A DNA stretch of 48,173 bases from Chloroflexota bacterium (GTDB taxonomy: Bacteria > Chloroflexota > Limnocylindria > Limnocylindrales > Limnocylindraceae): NCBI GenBank assembly GCA_026389555.1, contig JAPLHQ010000013.1, positions 1-48,173 on the forward strand. The letters are read 5' to 3'. The first letter of the stretch is position 1, and the number at the start of each line of letters is the position of its first letter. The translations under genes and the position numbers were made by a program. A model generated the notes under the pieces. It made no database searches. It was given only the letters and a program-made list of their open reading frames with translations, and was not told where the DNA came from. Positions 17,428 to 26,489 of the stretch are shown here, piece after piece.

Positions 17428-19022
17428 TCCCACTCAATCGTTGCGGGCGGCTTGGAGGTGATGTCATAGACAACGCGCGTTACGTTCGGCACTTCGTTCA
17501 CGATGCGCGAAGAAATTTTTGCCATCAGGTCATACGGGAGGCGAGCCCAATCGGCGGTCATCCCGTCTTCACTCGTCACTGCGCGAATCGCCAGCACGTT
17601 GCCGTACGTTCGGCCATCACCCATTACGCCAACTGAGTGAAGCGGCGTCAACACGGCGAACGACTGCCAGATGCTGCGATACAGCCCCGCCGCCTTGATC
17701 TCATCAATGACGATCCAGTCCGCTTCGCGCAGTGTGTCGAGGCGCTCGCGCGTCACCTCGCCAAGGATGCGAATTGCAAGTCCAGGACCTGGGAAGGGCT
17801 GACGCAAGATCACGCTCTCAGGGAGTCCAAGCTGCAGGCCAACGGCGCGCACTTCGTCCTTGAAGAGTGCGCGGAGTGGCTCGACGAGTTCGAACTTCAG
17901 ATCATCTGGGAGGCCGCCCACGTTGTGGTGCGTCTTGATCTTCTGCGCAGACTTCGTCTCCTTTGAGGTTGACTCGATCACATCCGGGTAGAGCGTCCCC
18001 TGCGCGAGGAACTTGAAGTCGCCGGCCCGAGCCGACTCCTCTTCAAAGACGCGAATGAACTCTCGTCCGATGATCTTCCGCTTCTCTTCAGGGTCCACCA
18101 CCCCTTCAAGCGCATGCTGGAATCGCTCCTGCGCGTCGACCATGATGATCTTCATCCCAAGCTGTTCGGCGAACACTTCACGCAAGATCTCCGACTCGCG
18201 CTTACGCATCAGGCCGTGATCCACGTAGACGCAGGTGAGTCGATCGCCGATCGCCTTATGGACGAGCGCCGCCGCAACGGCGGAGTCAACGCCGCCAGAG
18301 AGCGCACAGAGGACGCGATCCGTTGGGCCGACCTGCGCCTTAATCGCCGCAACCGCGTCCTCCGCGAGTCGCCCTGGCGTCCAGGTTGCCTTCGCCTTTG
18401 CGATTCCGAGCACGAAGTTCTGTAGCAGCCGCTTCCCGCTCGGGGTGTGCACCACCTCCGGATGGAACTGGATCCCCCAGAGGTTGCGCGCCGTGTCGGC
18501 GAGCGCGGCGAACGGCGTGGAGTCTGTTGTTGCAAGTGCCGTAAAGCCTGGCGGCGCATCAATGATCGAGTCGCCGTGGCTCATCCAGACGCGCTCCTCA
18601 CCGGACGCGCCGAGTCCATCAAAGAGTGGACTCTCTGCGGCACTGATGCTGATGTCGGCGGGTCCATACTCACGCCGAGCGGACGGTCCGACGCGACCAC
18701 CGAGCTGCTGCGCCATCAGTTGCACGCCGTAACAGACGCCAAGGATCGGAACGCCGGCGCTCCAGAGGGCGGCGTCTGGCTTTGGCCCTGCGTCGTCATA
18801 CACGGAGAAGGGGCTGCCGCTCAGGATGATGCCAGCCGGCTTGCGCGCCAGGATCTCACTGATTGGAAGGTCGAATGGCACGAGCGCCGCATGCACGTTC
18901 ATCTCGCGGACGCGGCGCGTGATCAGTTGCGCGAACTGGCTCCCAAAATCCAAGACGAGGATGCCGCCCGTCTCAACTCCACCCGCGTGCACGCTTGTCG
19001 CAGAGCCAGCTTCAGCGGCCAC
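17424..19022 (-). CDS. guaA: GMP synthase (glutamine-hydrolysing)
   Basis: 532 residues, full length. The class I glutamine amidotransferase domain (about 20-205) has the nucleophile C97 in GVCYGVQL and the histidine-glutamate pair in QFHPEVVHT. The ATP pyrophosphatase domain has the PP-loop [12 protein letters not shown] (about 240). The C-terminal dimerisation domain has [13 protein letters not shown] and ends [16 protein letters not shown]. The enzyme converts XMP to GMP. Start GTG 19022 overlaps the guaB3 stop by 11 bases, so translation is coupled. The first 18 residues look unstructured, so a start slightly downstream is possible. Confidence 0.97.
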   Translation of the reverse strand: MAAEAGSATSVHAGGVETGGILVLDFGSQFAQLITRRVREMNVHAALVPFDLPISEILARKPAGIILSGSPFSVYDDAGPKPDAALWSAGVPILGVCYGVQLMAQQLGGRVGPSARREYGPADISISAAESPLFDGLGASGEERVWMSHGDSIIDAPPGFTALATTDSTPFAALADTARNLWGIQFHPEVVHTPSGKRLLQNFVLGIAKAKATWTPGRLAEDAVAAIKAQVGPTDRVLCALSGGVDSAVAAALVHKAIGDRLTCVYVDHGLMRKRESEILREVFAEQLGMKIIMVDAQERFQHALEGVVDPEEKRKIIGREFIRVFEEESARAGDFKFLAQGTLYPDVIESTSKETKSAQKIKTHHNVGGLPDDLKFELVEPLRALFKDEVRAVGLQLGLPESVILRQPFPGPGLAIRILGEVTRERLDTLREADWIVIDEIKAAGLYRSIWQSFAVLTPLHSVGVMGDGRTYGNVLAIRAVTSEDGMTADWARLPYDLMAKISSRIVNEVPNVTRVVYDITSKPPATIEWE

Positions 19023-20157
19023 GCTGCCAGCTCTTCCCTTCGGTCGCCGCGGCCGGCGCGTAGATCACCTCAACATCGCGGAATGCGGCGAGCGTCTGGA
19101 CGCCGAGTGCCGCCGCTGATTGACGCACCGCACCAACAAGGTTTTCGCTTCCGTCGGTGACGCGCGACGGTCCGTTGAGGATCTGCTCCATGCTCCCTGC
19201 GATCCCCACCTCAATGCGGGTGCCGCGCGGCAGCGTTGGTGATGAGGCGGCCATCCCCCAGTTGAATCCGCCGCCTGGCGCTTCAGTTGATCTCGCAAGC
19301 GGCGAACCGATCATCACCGCGTCCGCACCAACGGCGAGCGCCTTGGCGATCTCGCCGCCCTTTCGAATTCCGCCGTCAGCCACCACTGGAACGTAGCGGC
19401 CGGTCGCCTTCATGTAGGCATCGCGCGCACCGGCAACGTCGCTCACCGCGGTCACCTGCGGCACGCCGATGCCGAGCACCTCGCGCGTGGTGCAGGCGTT
19501 CCCCGGTCCAACGCCAACGAAGATCGCAGCGGCACCCTGCTCCATCAGTGAATACGCCGCCTCAGCGTTGGTGGTGTTCCCCACTGCAACGGGGATGCTG
19601 CTCCGCTTCACAAAGTCGGCAAGCTCCAGCGGTGCGTAGCCAGTGGCAATATGTCGCGCCGATGAGACCTGACTCTGGATCACCAGCAGATCTGCGCCAC
19701 CCTTAATGATTGCGTCGCCAAACTTGCCGATCGCCTGCGGCGTTGCCGCGATCATGGCTGGCGAACCTGTGGCGTGAATCTCTGCGATGCGCTGCGCAAT
19801 CAGCGCCTCTTTTACCGGCTCCGCGTAGAGCCTGGCGAAGAGCTCTTGCACATCACCTTTCGCTGCGGCACGTATTGCGGCGAAGTGTGACGCTGGATCG
19901 TCGTAGCGGAACCAGAGGCCCTCAAGGTTGATGCAGGCCAAGCTGCCGAGCTTGTGCAGTACGCCTGCAGTTGTAGGTGAGACGACCGCATCCATCGCCG
20001 ACGCCATGATCGGCACGGCGAGTGGGATGCCGCAGAAGTTTTGCGAGAGGTCAACATCCGATGGATCTGCGGTGTCGGTGCCTGGGGCGAGCGAGATGTC
20101 ATCAAACCCGTAGGCGGGTCGGAGGTTGTCGACCTTGGAGGTGAGTTGGGGCACCAT
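19012..20157 (-). CDS. guaB3: GuaB3 family IMP dehydrogenase-related protein
   Basis: 381 residues, without the CBS pair of classical GuaB. Seen: [11 protein letters not shown] at the N-terminus, [11 protein letters not shown], the catalytic-loop [18 protein letters not shown] with its cysteine, and the phosphate-binding [31 protein letters not shown]. This is the GuaB3 subfamily known from Actinomycetota and Cyanobacteria, for which IMP dehydrogenase activity has been shown in some members. Operon partner guaA uses the XMP it would make. ATG 20157 is 6 bases after TACACT, implying a leaderless transcript that starts the guaB3-guaA unit. Confidence 0.92.
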   Translation of the reverse strand: MVPQLTSKVDNLRPAYGFDDISLAPGTDTADPSDVDLSQNFCGIPLAVPIMASAMDAVVSPTTAGVLHKLGSLACINLEGLWFRYDDPASHFAAIRAAAKGDVQELFARLYAEPVKEALIAQRIAEIHATGSPAMIAATPQAIGKFGDAIIKGGADLLVIQSQVSSARHIATGYAPLELADFVKRSSIPVAVGNTTNAEAAYSLMEQGAAAIFVGVGPGNACTTREVLGIGVPQVTAVSDVAGARDAYMKATGRYVPVVADGGIRKGGEIAKALAVGADAVMIGSPLARSTEAPGGGFNWGMAASSPTLPRGTRIEVGIAGSMEQILNGPSRVTDGSENLVGAVRQSAAALGVQTLAAFRDVEVIYAPAAATEGKSWQRGR

Positions 20158-20163
20158 TGAGGA

Positions 20164-20169
20164 AGTGTA
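20164..20169 (-). promoter_or_regulatory. -10 box of a leaderless guaB3-guaA transcript
   Basis: TACACT on the minus strand, then TCCTCA, then ATG 20157. A clear -35 is not visible. The gap to the tmk stop is 25 bases, so there is no room for a riboswitch. Confidence 0.6.
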
Positions 20170-20182
20170 GCGGCGAGCCGCG

Positions 20183-20806
20183 TTAGCGCTTGGCGGCGAG
20201 TGCCCCTTGAACGATCTGGGCGATCTCTGCGGCGAGTGCCCCCTGCTCCGCGCTCGCGTCCAGGACGCGCCAGCGAGCCGGCTCAGCGGCGGCGAGGCTG
20301 CGGAAGCCTATCGCCACGCGCTCATGGAAGGCGGCATCGAAGCCCTCTTCAAAGCGTGTACGGTTACTCCCCGACTTTCGGGCGAGGCCGTGCTCTGCGG
20401 GGAGGTCGAGGAGGAGCGTCAGATCTGGTGTGCGTCCGGCGGTGGCGAAACGAATCATGCCGCGCAACTCCTCTACTGGGAGGCCACTCCCGTATCCCTG
20501 ATAGGCGAGTGTTGAATCGGCGAATCGGTCGGCGATCACCACGGCACCGCGTGCCAGCGCCGGCTCAATCACGTCCGCAACGAGTTGCGCGCGCGAGGCG
20601 TTGAAGAGGAGCGCATCGGCGCGTGGGTCTACTGGAACGGCGCCCCCCTCACCAAGGAGGATGGCGCGGATCTTCTCGCCCGCCGGCGTGCCGCCAGGCT
20701 CGCGCACGGTGACCACCTCACGCCCAGCGCTACGCAGCTGCTCAGCGAGCAGCGCGATCTGTGTTGACTTACCCGAGCCGTCTGGCCCCTCAAAGCTGAT
20801 GAACAT
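20183..20806 (-). CDS. tmk: Thymidylate kinase
   Basis: 207 residues, full length. P-loop FEGPDGSGKSTQ (about 5-16), EPGGTPAGEKIR, LLFNASRAQLV, DRFADSTLAYQGYG and the LLLDLP motif are all in the family positions. It phosphorylates dTMP to dTDP. It lies 18 bases behind the R3H ATPase gene and is probably co-transcribed with it. Confidence 0.96.
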   Translation of the reverse strand: MFISFEGPDGSGKSTQIALLAEQLRSAGREVVTVREPGGTPAGEKIRAILLGEGGAVPVDPRADALLFNASRAQLVADVIEPALARGAVVIADRFADSTLAYQGYGSGLPVEELRGMIRFATAGRTPDLTLLLDLPAEHGLARKSGSNRTRFEEGFDAAFHERVAIGFRSLAAAEPARWRVLDASAEQGALAAEIAQIVQGALAAKR

Positions 20807-20824
20807 GCTGCCGTCTACCTGCTA

Positions 20825-22798
20825 CTAGCGGCGGCGGCGCGGCGTGCTCGAAGCGCGCCCTGGCGGTTCAAGGCGTACGCGACGGTGCGGATCGCGACCA
20901 CGCGAACTGCTGGTGATGTTCGCCTCGCCAGCGAGTTGATGTTGTAGTCGGCGAATGAAGGCGCTCTGCGGTGCAAGTTCAACCGGGTGCGCAGTGCGGA
21001 GCACCTCCTCCACGCCGTTCGCCGCCTCACGCAGCGCCATCTCGCGCGGATCATCTGGAAGGTCGTAGAGCGCCAGTAGGGCGCGCTCCATCTGTGCCGC
21101 GGCGTTCGACTTCAGTACATGGATTGGGACGCCACGGCGCTCCGCCTCAACCAGCTGCACGCCGCGCTGCTTGAACTCGTTACGAATCGTCATCACCGCG
21201 TCCGCGTCTTCTGGGCCGCGCGCCGTGCTGGCCGGAAGTCCAAGCTCACGAATCGCAATCTCCAACTTCTTTCGCGAGATTCCGTGCGCGTAGATGCGCA
21301 ACTCGGGGAGCGCGCTCTCGCTCCGCTCTTCGTCATCTGCATCTGGTGCGTCATCCCACGCCGCAGGAATCCTACCGCCATCTACGGTGCGGGCAGCAGG
21401 TTCGTTATCCATCTCCGAGACCGCGCTCGCCATCGTCACGCCGTTCACCCAACCGCGCGACGGTCGCCAACTTCCTGAGGCAGGCGCCGCGCCGAGTGCT
21501 GGCATCACGGGGGCGGCGGTTCCACCTGGAATCGTTGCCGCTGGGTGACGCATGTCGTACAGTTCCGCGCCGCGACGCGAACGTTCGCGGTGCTTCCGCC
21601 AGCCACCCTGTCCTTCATCACGGCTGTCGCGACTGTCGCGGCGATCGCGACGATCCTCATGCGGCGTTAGCCCACCGAAACGGCGCTGCTCAATGCCGGG
21701 AAGCGCGCCTGGGCGAATCCGCTGCTGGGTGCGATGCACGCCAGCCTCATCGCGCCAACGCTCTTCTGGTGCAACGGCATCGCCACGCAGCAGCGCGTCA
21801 ACGGTTGCCGCAACATCTTCATGCACCAGGATGTGATCGCGGTCGATGATCTCCACCACCACGTCAAACGTTGGTGGCGCCTTCCGCTCCAGAACACTCT
21901 TCTGCGTGCGTCGTCGTCGCGCCTCGTCATCGCCGAGCGTCACGCTCTGAATCCCACCGATCAGGTCGGTGAGCGTTGGGTTCAACATCAGGTTGTCCAG
22001 GCTATTGCCGTGTGCCGTGCCGATCAGCTGCACACCACGTTCAGCGATAGTGCGCGCCGCGATCGCTTCAGCCTCCGTGCCGATCTCGTCAATGACGATC
22101 ACCTCTGGCATGTGATTCTCCACCGCCTCGATCATCACCAGGTGCTGGCGCTCTGGTGAGCTCACCTGCATCCTGCGCGCCTTCCCAATCGCTGGGTGTG
22201 GGATGTCACCGTCGCCGGCGATCTCGTTTGACGTGTCTACCACCACCACGCGCTTGGAGAATTCAGAGGCGAGGACGCGTGCCGCTTCGCGCAACATCGT
22301 CGTCTTCCCTACGCCAGGTCGTCCCATGATCAAGATCGACTTCCCTGATTCAATATGGTCGCGCAAGATCTCAATGGTGCCGAACACTGAGCGCCCAACG
22401 CGGCAGGTGAGGCCAACGACACGGTCAGAGCGATTCCTGATCGCCGAGATGCGGTGCAGCGTGCGCTCAATGCCGGCGCGATTATCTCCACCAAAATCAC
22501 CGATGCGTGAGATCACCCACGACAAATCTTCTTCGGTTACCTCGCGCTCGAGCAGCGTCACATCACCAGAGGTGAGTCGCGCCTCTGGTCGTCGGCCAAG
22601 GTCCATGACGATCTCAAGGAGTCCGTCGCGACCGGCGGCCAACTCTTCGCGCGTGGAGAGTTCACGAACGCTCGCAATGATTTCTCCAGGGAGGCAGTCG
22701 AGGAGGAGGTCGAGATTGTCGACGATCGCCTCTTCCTGCACGACCGTGGGCTCCAGTGCTGCGCTGGCTCCGTCGTGGGGGTTTTTGGCAAGGCTCAT
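20825..22798 (-). CDS. R3H domain-containing AAA-type ATPase (SpoIIIAA/Ycf45-like, single-stranded nucleic acid-binding)
   Basis: 657 residues. An N-terminal domain (about 25-135) is typical of Ycf45-like proteins. The ATPase core has Walker [10 protein letters not shown] (about 159-167) and Walker [15 protein letters not shown], with [14 protein letters not shown] downstream. A long, very basic, low-complexity linker with [12 protein letters not shown] units follows (about 360-450). After a second small domain (about 495-570, [17 protein letters not shown]) comes an R3H nucleic acid-binding domain near the C-terminus ([19 protein letters not shown], then RDPHRRVRL). The ATG at 22798 is 7 bases after TAGGAT. 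An upstream in-frame extension to 23248 runs through the neighbouring gene and is rejected. The precise role of this family is unknown. Confidence 0.88.
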   Translation of the reverse strand: MSLAKNPHDGASAALEPTVVQEEAIVDNLDLLLDCLPGEIIASVRELSTREELAAGRDGLLEIVMDLGRRPEARLTSGDVTLLEREVTEEDLSWVISRIGDFGGDNRAGIERTLHRISAIRNRSDRVVGLTCRVGRSVFGTIEILRDHIESGKSILIMGRPGVGKTTMLREAARVLASEFSKRVVVVDTSNEIAGDGDIPHPAIGKARRMQVSSPERQHLVMIEAVENHMPEVIVIDEIGTEAEAIAARTIAERGVQLIGTAHGNSLDNLMLNPTLTDLIGGIQSVTLGDDEARRRRTQKSVLERKAPPTFDVVVEIIDRDHILVHEDVAATVDALLRGDAVAPEERWRDEAGVHRTQQRIRPGALPGIEQRRFGGLTPHEDRRDRRDSRDSRDEGQGGWRKHRERSRRGAELYDMRHPAATIPGGTAAPVMPALGAAPASGSWRPSRGWVNGVTMASAVSEMDNEPAARTVDGGRIPAAWDDAPDADDEERSESALPELRIYAHGISRKKLEIAIRELGLPASTARGPEDADAVMTIRNEFKQRGVQLVEAERRGVPIHVLKSNAAAQMERALLALYDLPDDPREMALREAANGVEEVLRTAHPVELAPQSAFIRRLQHQLAGEANITSSSRGRDPHRRVRLEPPGRASSTPRRRR

Positions 22799-22805
22799 TG
22801 GCGCA

Positions 22806-22811
22806 ATCCTA
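22806..22811 (-). promoter_or_regulatory. -10 box of a near-leaderless R3H ATPase transcript
   Basis: TAGGAT on the minus strand, then 7 bases to ATG 22798. It lies within the 67-base gap behind the GNAT gene. Confidence 0.55.
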
Positions 22812-22865
22812 GCGCGGCAACCGAGTGAACGGCTCGGTAACACTGCGTCCGAGTCTGCGTGAGAG

Positions 22866-23912
22866 TCAGCCGATCGCGGGGAGCATCCCTGGGGCGGTGA
22901 CGCGCGCTCGTGCATCACGCACGGCGAGGCGCAGATCACCAATAGCCGTGAAGCCCTGCGCCGTGAGCACTGCACCGAGTCCCCCCTCATAGCTGCGCAC
23001 CACCGCGAGGACGCCGTTCTCGGCCGTTCCAGCGCGCGTCGCCCGCTCTGCGATCTCGGCGAGCCCCGCCTGAATGAGTGGCGCCGCATCAACGCCAGGG
23101 AGGAGGCTGATGCGTAGCGCGTGCGGATGCGCTTCGCCAATCTCACGTGCCACACCAAGATGTAGCCACGCACTGATCTCGTCCGCCGCGCCATCCACCA
23201 CAAAGGCGCTCTGCTCTGCCAGCCGAAGGAGCGGCGTGATGCTCGCACGCGGTGCCCATGTTCCAGCGGCGGCGCGCTCCCACTCCCGCGCGTCGATCAA
23301 CTCCATCCGTGAGACGGCTGGCGGCGTGGTCACTGACATCAGTTGCGCAATGCGAAGTGCATCACTCGCCTGCGCTGGACGCAGCAGAGCACGCGCAGCG
23401 CTCGTAGTGCTCGCAGGACTTGTAGCGCTCAGTGAGCCCCCCTTCCGCAGGTAGAGCGTCTCGCGCGCATATGGCTGAAATCCGGCACTACTGAGGAGCA
23501 GCAGGGTCTCCGCATCTTCCGCACAGGCAACATGCAGGCGTACAACTCCGTGTCGACCCGCTTCGCGCGCAACGCGAGCGAGAAGTCGCGCACGCGCCGC
23601 ATCATCTACCGCATCCAACTCAACAATCGTCCAGTCGCCACGCTCGTCGCGCTCCACGCGTGCAAGCCCATCGGCAAAGGCGCCACGCTGATGAATCCAG
23701 ATGGAGTCAGACGAACGAATCAGACTGAGCGGCATGCGGAAGAGTTGATAGAGACTCAACGCGGCGGGACCAAGAGGAAGGCCGAGCGAGCGCATCTCGC
23801 CGCTCCCTTCGTGCAGTGAGCGCTGTGCGCGCCGCGAGATCTCTACGAGTGCGGTGAGGTCAGTAATGCGTGCGAGACGGACGCGCGGAGCACCCTCAGC
23901 GTTCGGTGACAC
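22866..23912 (-). CDS. GNAT-fold acetyltransferase-like protein (two-lobed)
   Basis: 348 residues. The N-terminal half begins [23 protein letters not shown] and ends in [34 protein letters not shown], the usual pattern of a GNAT fold. The C-terminal half starts again with [18 protein letters not shown] and ends [31 protein letters not shown], so it is likely a second GNAT lobe. The acetyl-CoA pyrophosphate loop (Q/R-x2-G-x-G/A) is not clear in either half. Start GTG 23912 lies 3 bases after the pdxT stop. The substrate is unknown. Co-transcription with pdxST is likely. Confidence 0.7.
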   Translation of the reverse strand: MSPNAEGAPRVRLARITDLTALVEISRRAQRSLHEGSGEMRSLGLPLGPAALSLYQLFRMPLSLIRSSDSIWIHQRGAFADGLARVERDERGDWTIVELDAVDDAARARLLARVAREAGRHGVVRLHVACAEDAETLLLLSSAGFQPYARETLYLRKGGSLSATSPASTTSAARALLRPAQASDALRIAQLMSVTTPPAVSRMELIDAREWERAAAGTWAPRASITPLLRLAEQSAFVVDGAADEISAWLHLGVAREIGEAHPHALRISLLPGVDAAPLIQAGLAEIAERATRAGTAENGVLAVVRSYEGGLGAVLTAQGFTAIGDLRLAVRDARARVTAPGMLPAIG

Positions 23913-23915
23913 GGT

Positions 23916-24542
23916 TCACCCGCGACGCGTCGTCGCCGCCTGCTCCACGAGCCAGCGATGCAGACGTGTCTCGCCTGCAATCTCCGGATGGAACGAGATC
24001 CCCACCACGTTCCCCTGTCGCGCCGCAACAATCTCGCCCCCCTCAAGTTGTGCCACCACACTCGCTGCCGGCCCAACTCGCAGGATCTCTGGCGCACGAA
24101 TAAAGACGGCGCGAAGAGTTGTAGGGCCGCCACTCGCCTTCAGGCTCTGCATCTTCAACTCCGTCTCAAACGAATCGAGCTGCCGACCGAACGCATTGCG
24201 TCGCACCTCCATGTCTATGAGTGAGAGGACGGGCTCGTCACCGTCAGCAATCTTCGTTGCGAGCAGGATTGCGCCAGCACAGGTGCCGAGGATTGGTGCG
24301 CCGCGCGTTGCAAGTGCCTTAACTGGTGCAACGAGTCCCCAGCGCGCATAGAGCTTGCGCATCGCCGTGCTCTCGCCACCGGGAAGGATCAGTCCATCAA
24401 CGCCATCAAGATCTGCGGGGAGACGGATCTCTCGACCAACAGCGCCGACTGCGTCGAGTGTGTCGAGGTGTTCGCGGAAGTCACCCTGCACCGCCATCAC
24501 GCCGATGACTGGCTGCCGTTTACGACGCGATGCGCCGGCCAT
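23916..24542 (-). CDS. pdxT: Pyridoxal 5'-phosphate synthase glutaminase subunit PdxT
   Basis: 208 residues. Type I glutaminase with IGVMAVQGDFREHL at the N-terminus, LILPGGEST, the nucleophile in LGTCAGAILLA and the H/E pair in GISFHPEI near the C-terminus. It feeds ammonia to PdxS in the DXP-independent vitamin B6 pathway. It starts 3 bases after the pdxS stop. Confidence 0.95.
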   Translation of the reverse strand: MAGASRRKRQPVIGVMAVQGDFREHLDTLDAVGAVGREIRLPADLDGVDGLILPGGESTAMRKLYARWGLVAPVKALATRGAPILGTCAGAILLATKIADGDEPVLSLIDMEVRRNAFGRQLDSFETELKMQSLKASGGPTTLRAVFIRAPEILRVGPAASVVAQLEGGEIVAARQGNVVGISFHPEIAGETRLHRWLVEQAATTRRG

Positions 24543-24545
24543 CAG

Positions 24546-25460
24546 TTACCAGCCGCGAGAGGAGAGTCGCTCCGCATCTGGGATCGTGCGCATCTCGATC
24601 CCCTTCATCGCTTCGCCGAGTCCCGCTGAGACTTCGGCCAAGATCGCAGGGTTCGCCCAGTGCGTTGTTGCCTGGACAATTGCGGCCGCAGTCTTTGCTG
24701 GGCTCTTTGATTTGAAGATGCCTGATCCAACAAAGACGCCATCAGCGCCGAGCCACATGGAGAGCGCCGCATCGGCTGGCGTTGCAATGCCACCCGCAAC
24801 AAAGTTCACCACTGGGAGTCGCCCCGCCTTCATGGTGAGCTTCACGAGTTCGTAGGGGACGCGCATCTCCTTAGCGGCAGCGCGGAGGCGCTTCTCGCTC
24901 TGCCCCTTCAGCGCCTCAATCTGCTCTTTCACCGTCCTAATGTGACGCACCGCTTCGACAATATTTCCCGTGCCCGCCTCGCCCTTGGTGCGCATCATCG
25001 CCGCACCTTCGCTGATGCGACGGAGCGCCTCACCGAGGTCCTTGCAGCCGCAGACAAACGGGACGCGGAACTCGTGCTTATTGATATGGAATCGGTCGTC
25101 CGCCGGCGTCAGCACTTCAGACTCGTCAATGTAGTCAACGTTCAGCGCCTCAAGGATCTGCGCCTCTACGTGATGACCGATGCGCGCCTTCGCCATGACA
25201 GGGATGGAGGTGACCGCCTGGATCCCCTTGATCATGTCGGGGTCGCTCATACGCGCCACGCCGCCATCACGTCGAATATCAGACGGGACGCGCTCCAGTG
25301 CCATCACCGCTACGGCGCCCGCCTCTTCGGCGACCTTCGCCTCAGCCGGCGTCACCACGTCCATGATCACGCCGCCCTTGAGCATCTGCGCAAGGCCGCG
25401 CTTCGTTGCCCAGGTAGATTTGGCGACCTTCGCCTTTGCTGGTGCGTTGCGCTTTGCCAT
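24546..25460 (-). CDS. pdxS: Pyridoxal 5'-phosphate synthase subunit PdxS
   Basis: 304 residues, full length. Highly conserved blocks: [84 protein letters not shown] and [32 protein letters not shown]. It makes PLP from ribose 5-phosphate, glyceraldehyde 3-phosphate and ammonia with PdxT. ATG 25460 is preceded at 6 bases by GAGGCT, a weak match to the leaderless -10 pattern. The upstream glycosyltransferase ends only 23 bases away, so read-through is also possible. Confidence 0.97.
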   Translation of the reverse strand: MAKRNAPAKAKVAKSTWATKRGLAQMLKGGVIMDVVTPAEAKVAEEAGAVAVMALERVPSDIRRDGGVARMSDPDMIKGIQAVTSIPVMAKARIGHHVEAQILEALNVDYIDESEVLTPADDRFHINKHEFRVPFVCGCKDLGEALRRISEGAAMMRTKGEAGTGNIVEAVRHIRTVKEQIEALKGQSEKRLRAAAKEMRVPYELVKLTMKAGRLPVVNFVAGGIATPADAALSMWLGADGVFVGSGIFKSKSPAKTAAAIVQATTHWANPAILAEVSAGLGEAMKGIEMRTIPDAERLSSRGW

Positions 25461-25483
25461 AGCCCTAGCCTCTCACGAGGCGC

Positions 25484-26416
25484 CTACAACTGCAAGCGCT
25501 TCCGCATCTGCTTCGGAGCAATAAAGGTGGCGATACCACCAGCCATCAACAAAAGCCACCACGCACTAGAAAGTACTAACACCGAAGGTAGCTGGTAAGA
25601 CCTAATGCCCACGAGCTTATGGCGCTTCGTAATCATCCCAAGTCCCCTCTTTATCTCGAGAACAACGTTCTTCCAGAATGGCTTTCTGCTAGCAAGGACC
25701 TTATCTCGCCCGCGCGCAAGCGCGCGTTCAACAAACTCGTAAAATCCTTTAGGCGCTGGGTGCTCAACATGGGCGTCCATCCGTCGGTGCATAGGAATGC
25801 CTGCAGCGCGGAGTTCACGTACGTGCGCGGCGCAGGATGCGCGCGCTGTTCCGCCAGATGAAGGAAATGGGAACTTCAGCAGCACCCCTCTCCGATATGC
25901 CACGCAGTTGACAAAAAATGAACCTATCTTTTTAATGCCGATCTCTGCTGAAGGAAGTTCAAAAGCCCAGATCAGAGCCAAGGTTTTCTCTAGTAGTGAG
26001 CCGTTTGCAAGATGGACAGCGCTTGCGCAGATCTGTACTTCGGAATCTTCAAATGCCTCAGTCAGCTTTTTGAGCGACCCTGGCGAAGGAATCACATCGC
26101 TGTCGAGCAAAAGCACAATCTCTCCGTGGCTCTCCAGCGCGCACTCATTCTTCATCTGATAATAGTCCCTGCCAGGCAGAGGTATGTTTCGGATATCAAT
26201 CCATGGAATCACGCCGAGACCTTGACGCAACATTCCTTCAATCACTTCTAATCGTATCCCGGTTGGGTCATAGCCAGAGATGATTTCTACTCCGCTAAAG
26301 TGTTCTGGCCCAAGTTCTCTTAGCTCGCGGCCAATGCAGCTAAGCATCTGAAGCGCGCGAGATTGGTCTGCAATCGCATTTTCCCACTCAACGACGATGG
26401 TGAGCGACTGTTTCAT
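25484..26416 (-). CDS. GT-A fold (family 2-like) glycosyltransferase with C-terminal membrane segment
   Basis: 310 residues. An N-terminal nucleotide-sugar region (about 1-60) is followed by LLLDSDVIPSPG (DSD about 105-107, the metal-binding DxD), an FFVNCVAYRR segment and a C-terminal hydrophobic stretch (VLVLSSAWWLLLMAGGIATF) ending in basic residues. This is the layout of membrane-associated GT2 enzymes. Donor and acceptor are unknown. Base composition is visibly AT-richer than its housekeeping neighbours. The start ATG overlaps the stop of a short upstream ORF (26413-26439), and the divergent glycosyltransferase begins 73 bases away. Confidence 0.8.
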   Translation of the reverse strand: MKQSLTIVVEWENAIADQSRALQMLSCIGRELRELGPEHFSGVEIISGYDPTGIRLEVIEGMLRQGLGVIPWIDIRNIPLPGRDYYQMKNECALESHGEIVLLLDSDVIPSPGSLKKLTEAFEDSEVQICASAVHLANGSLLEKTLALIWAFELPSAEIGIKKIGSFFVNCVAYRRGVLLKFPFPSSGGTARASCAAHVRELRAAGIPMHRRMDAHVEHPAPKGFYEFVERALARGRDKVLASRKPFWKNVVLEIKRGLGMITKRHKLVGIRSYQLPSVLVLSSAWWLLLMAGGIATFIAPKQMRKRLQL

Positions 26417-26439
26417 GAACGTTCAGCTGACCTGCTCAT
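26413..26439 (-). CDS. Putative 8-codon leaderless upstream ORF coupled to the glycosyltransferase
   Basis: ATG 26439 follows TAAACT (26446-26451) by exactly 6 bases, the local leaderless-start geometry. Its frame encodes MSRSAERS and stops at TGA, which shares ATGA with the start of the glycosyltransferase at 26416. The glycosyltransferase itself has no Shine-Dalgarno sequence. Ribosomes starting at the 5' end of the mRNA would finish this ORF and restart at once. This is inference from spacing and overlap only. Confidence 0.4.
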   Translation of the reverse strand: MSRSAERS

Positions 26440-26445
26440 GGCAGC

Positions 26446-26483
26446 AGTTTACATTGATTCTCCTCGGCAACGCCTGATAGGCT
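26446..26483. promoter_or_regulatory. Divergent leaderless promoters between the two glycosyltransferases
   Basis: Minus strand: TAAACT at 26446-26451, 6 bases before ATG 26439. Plus strand: TAGGCT at 26478-26483, 6 bases before GTG 26490, with a TTGATT-like -35 about 18 bases upstream of it. Confidence 0.6.
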
Positions 26484-26489
26484 AAGGGG

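Noticed and set aside
20158-20182. Riboswitch or attenuator upstream of guaB3-guaA
   Set aside because: Only 25 bases separate the tmk stop and the guaB3 ATG, and they contain the -10 box.
22799-23248. N-terminal extension of the R3H ATPase frame
   Set aside because: It lies antiparallel-frame within the GNAT gene, is extremely Arg/Ser rich, and the -10 box fixes the start at 22798.
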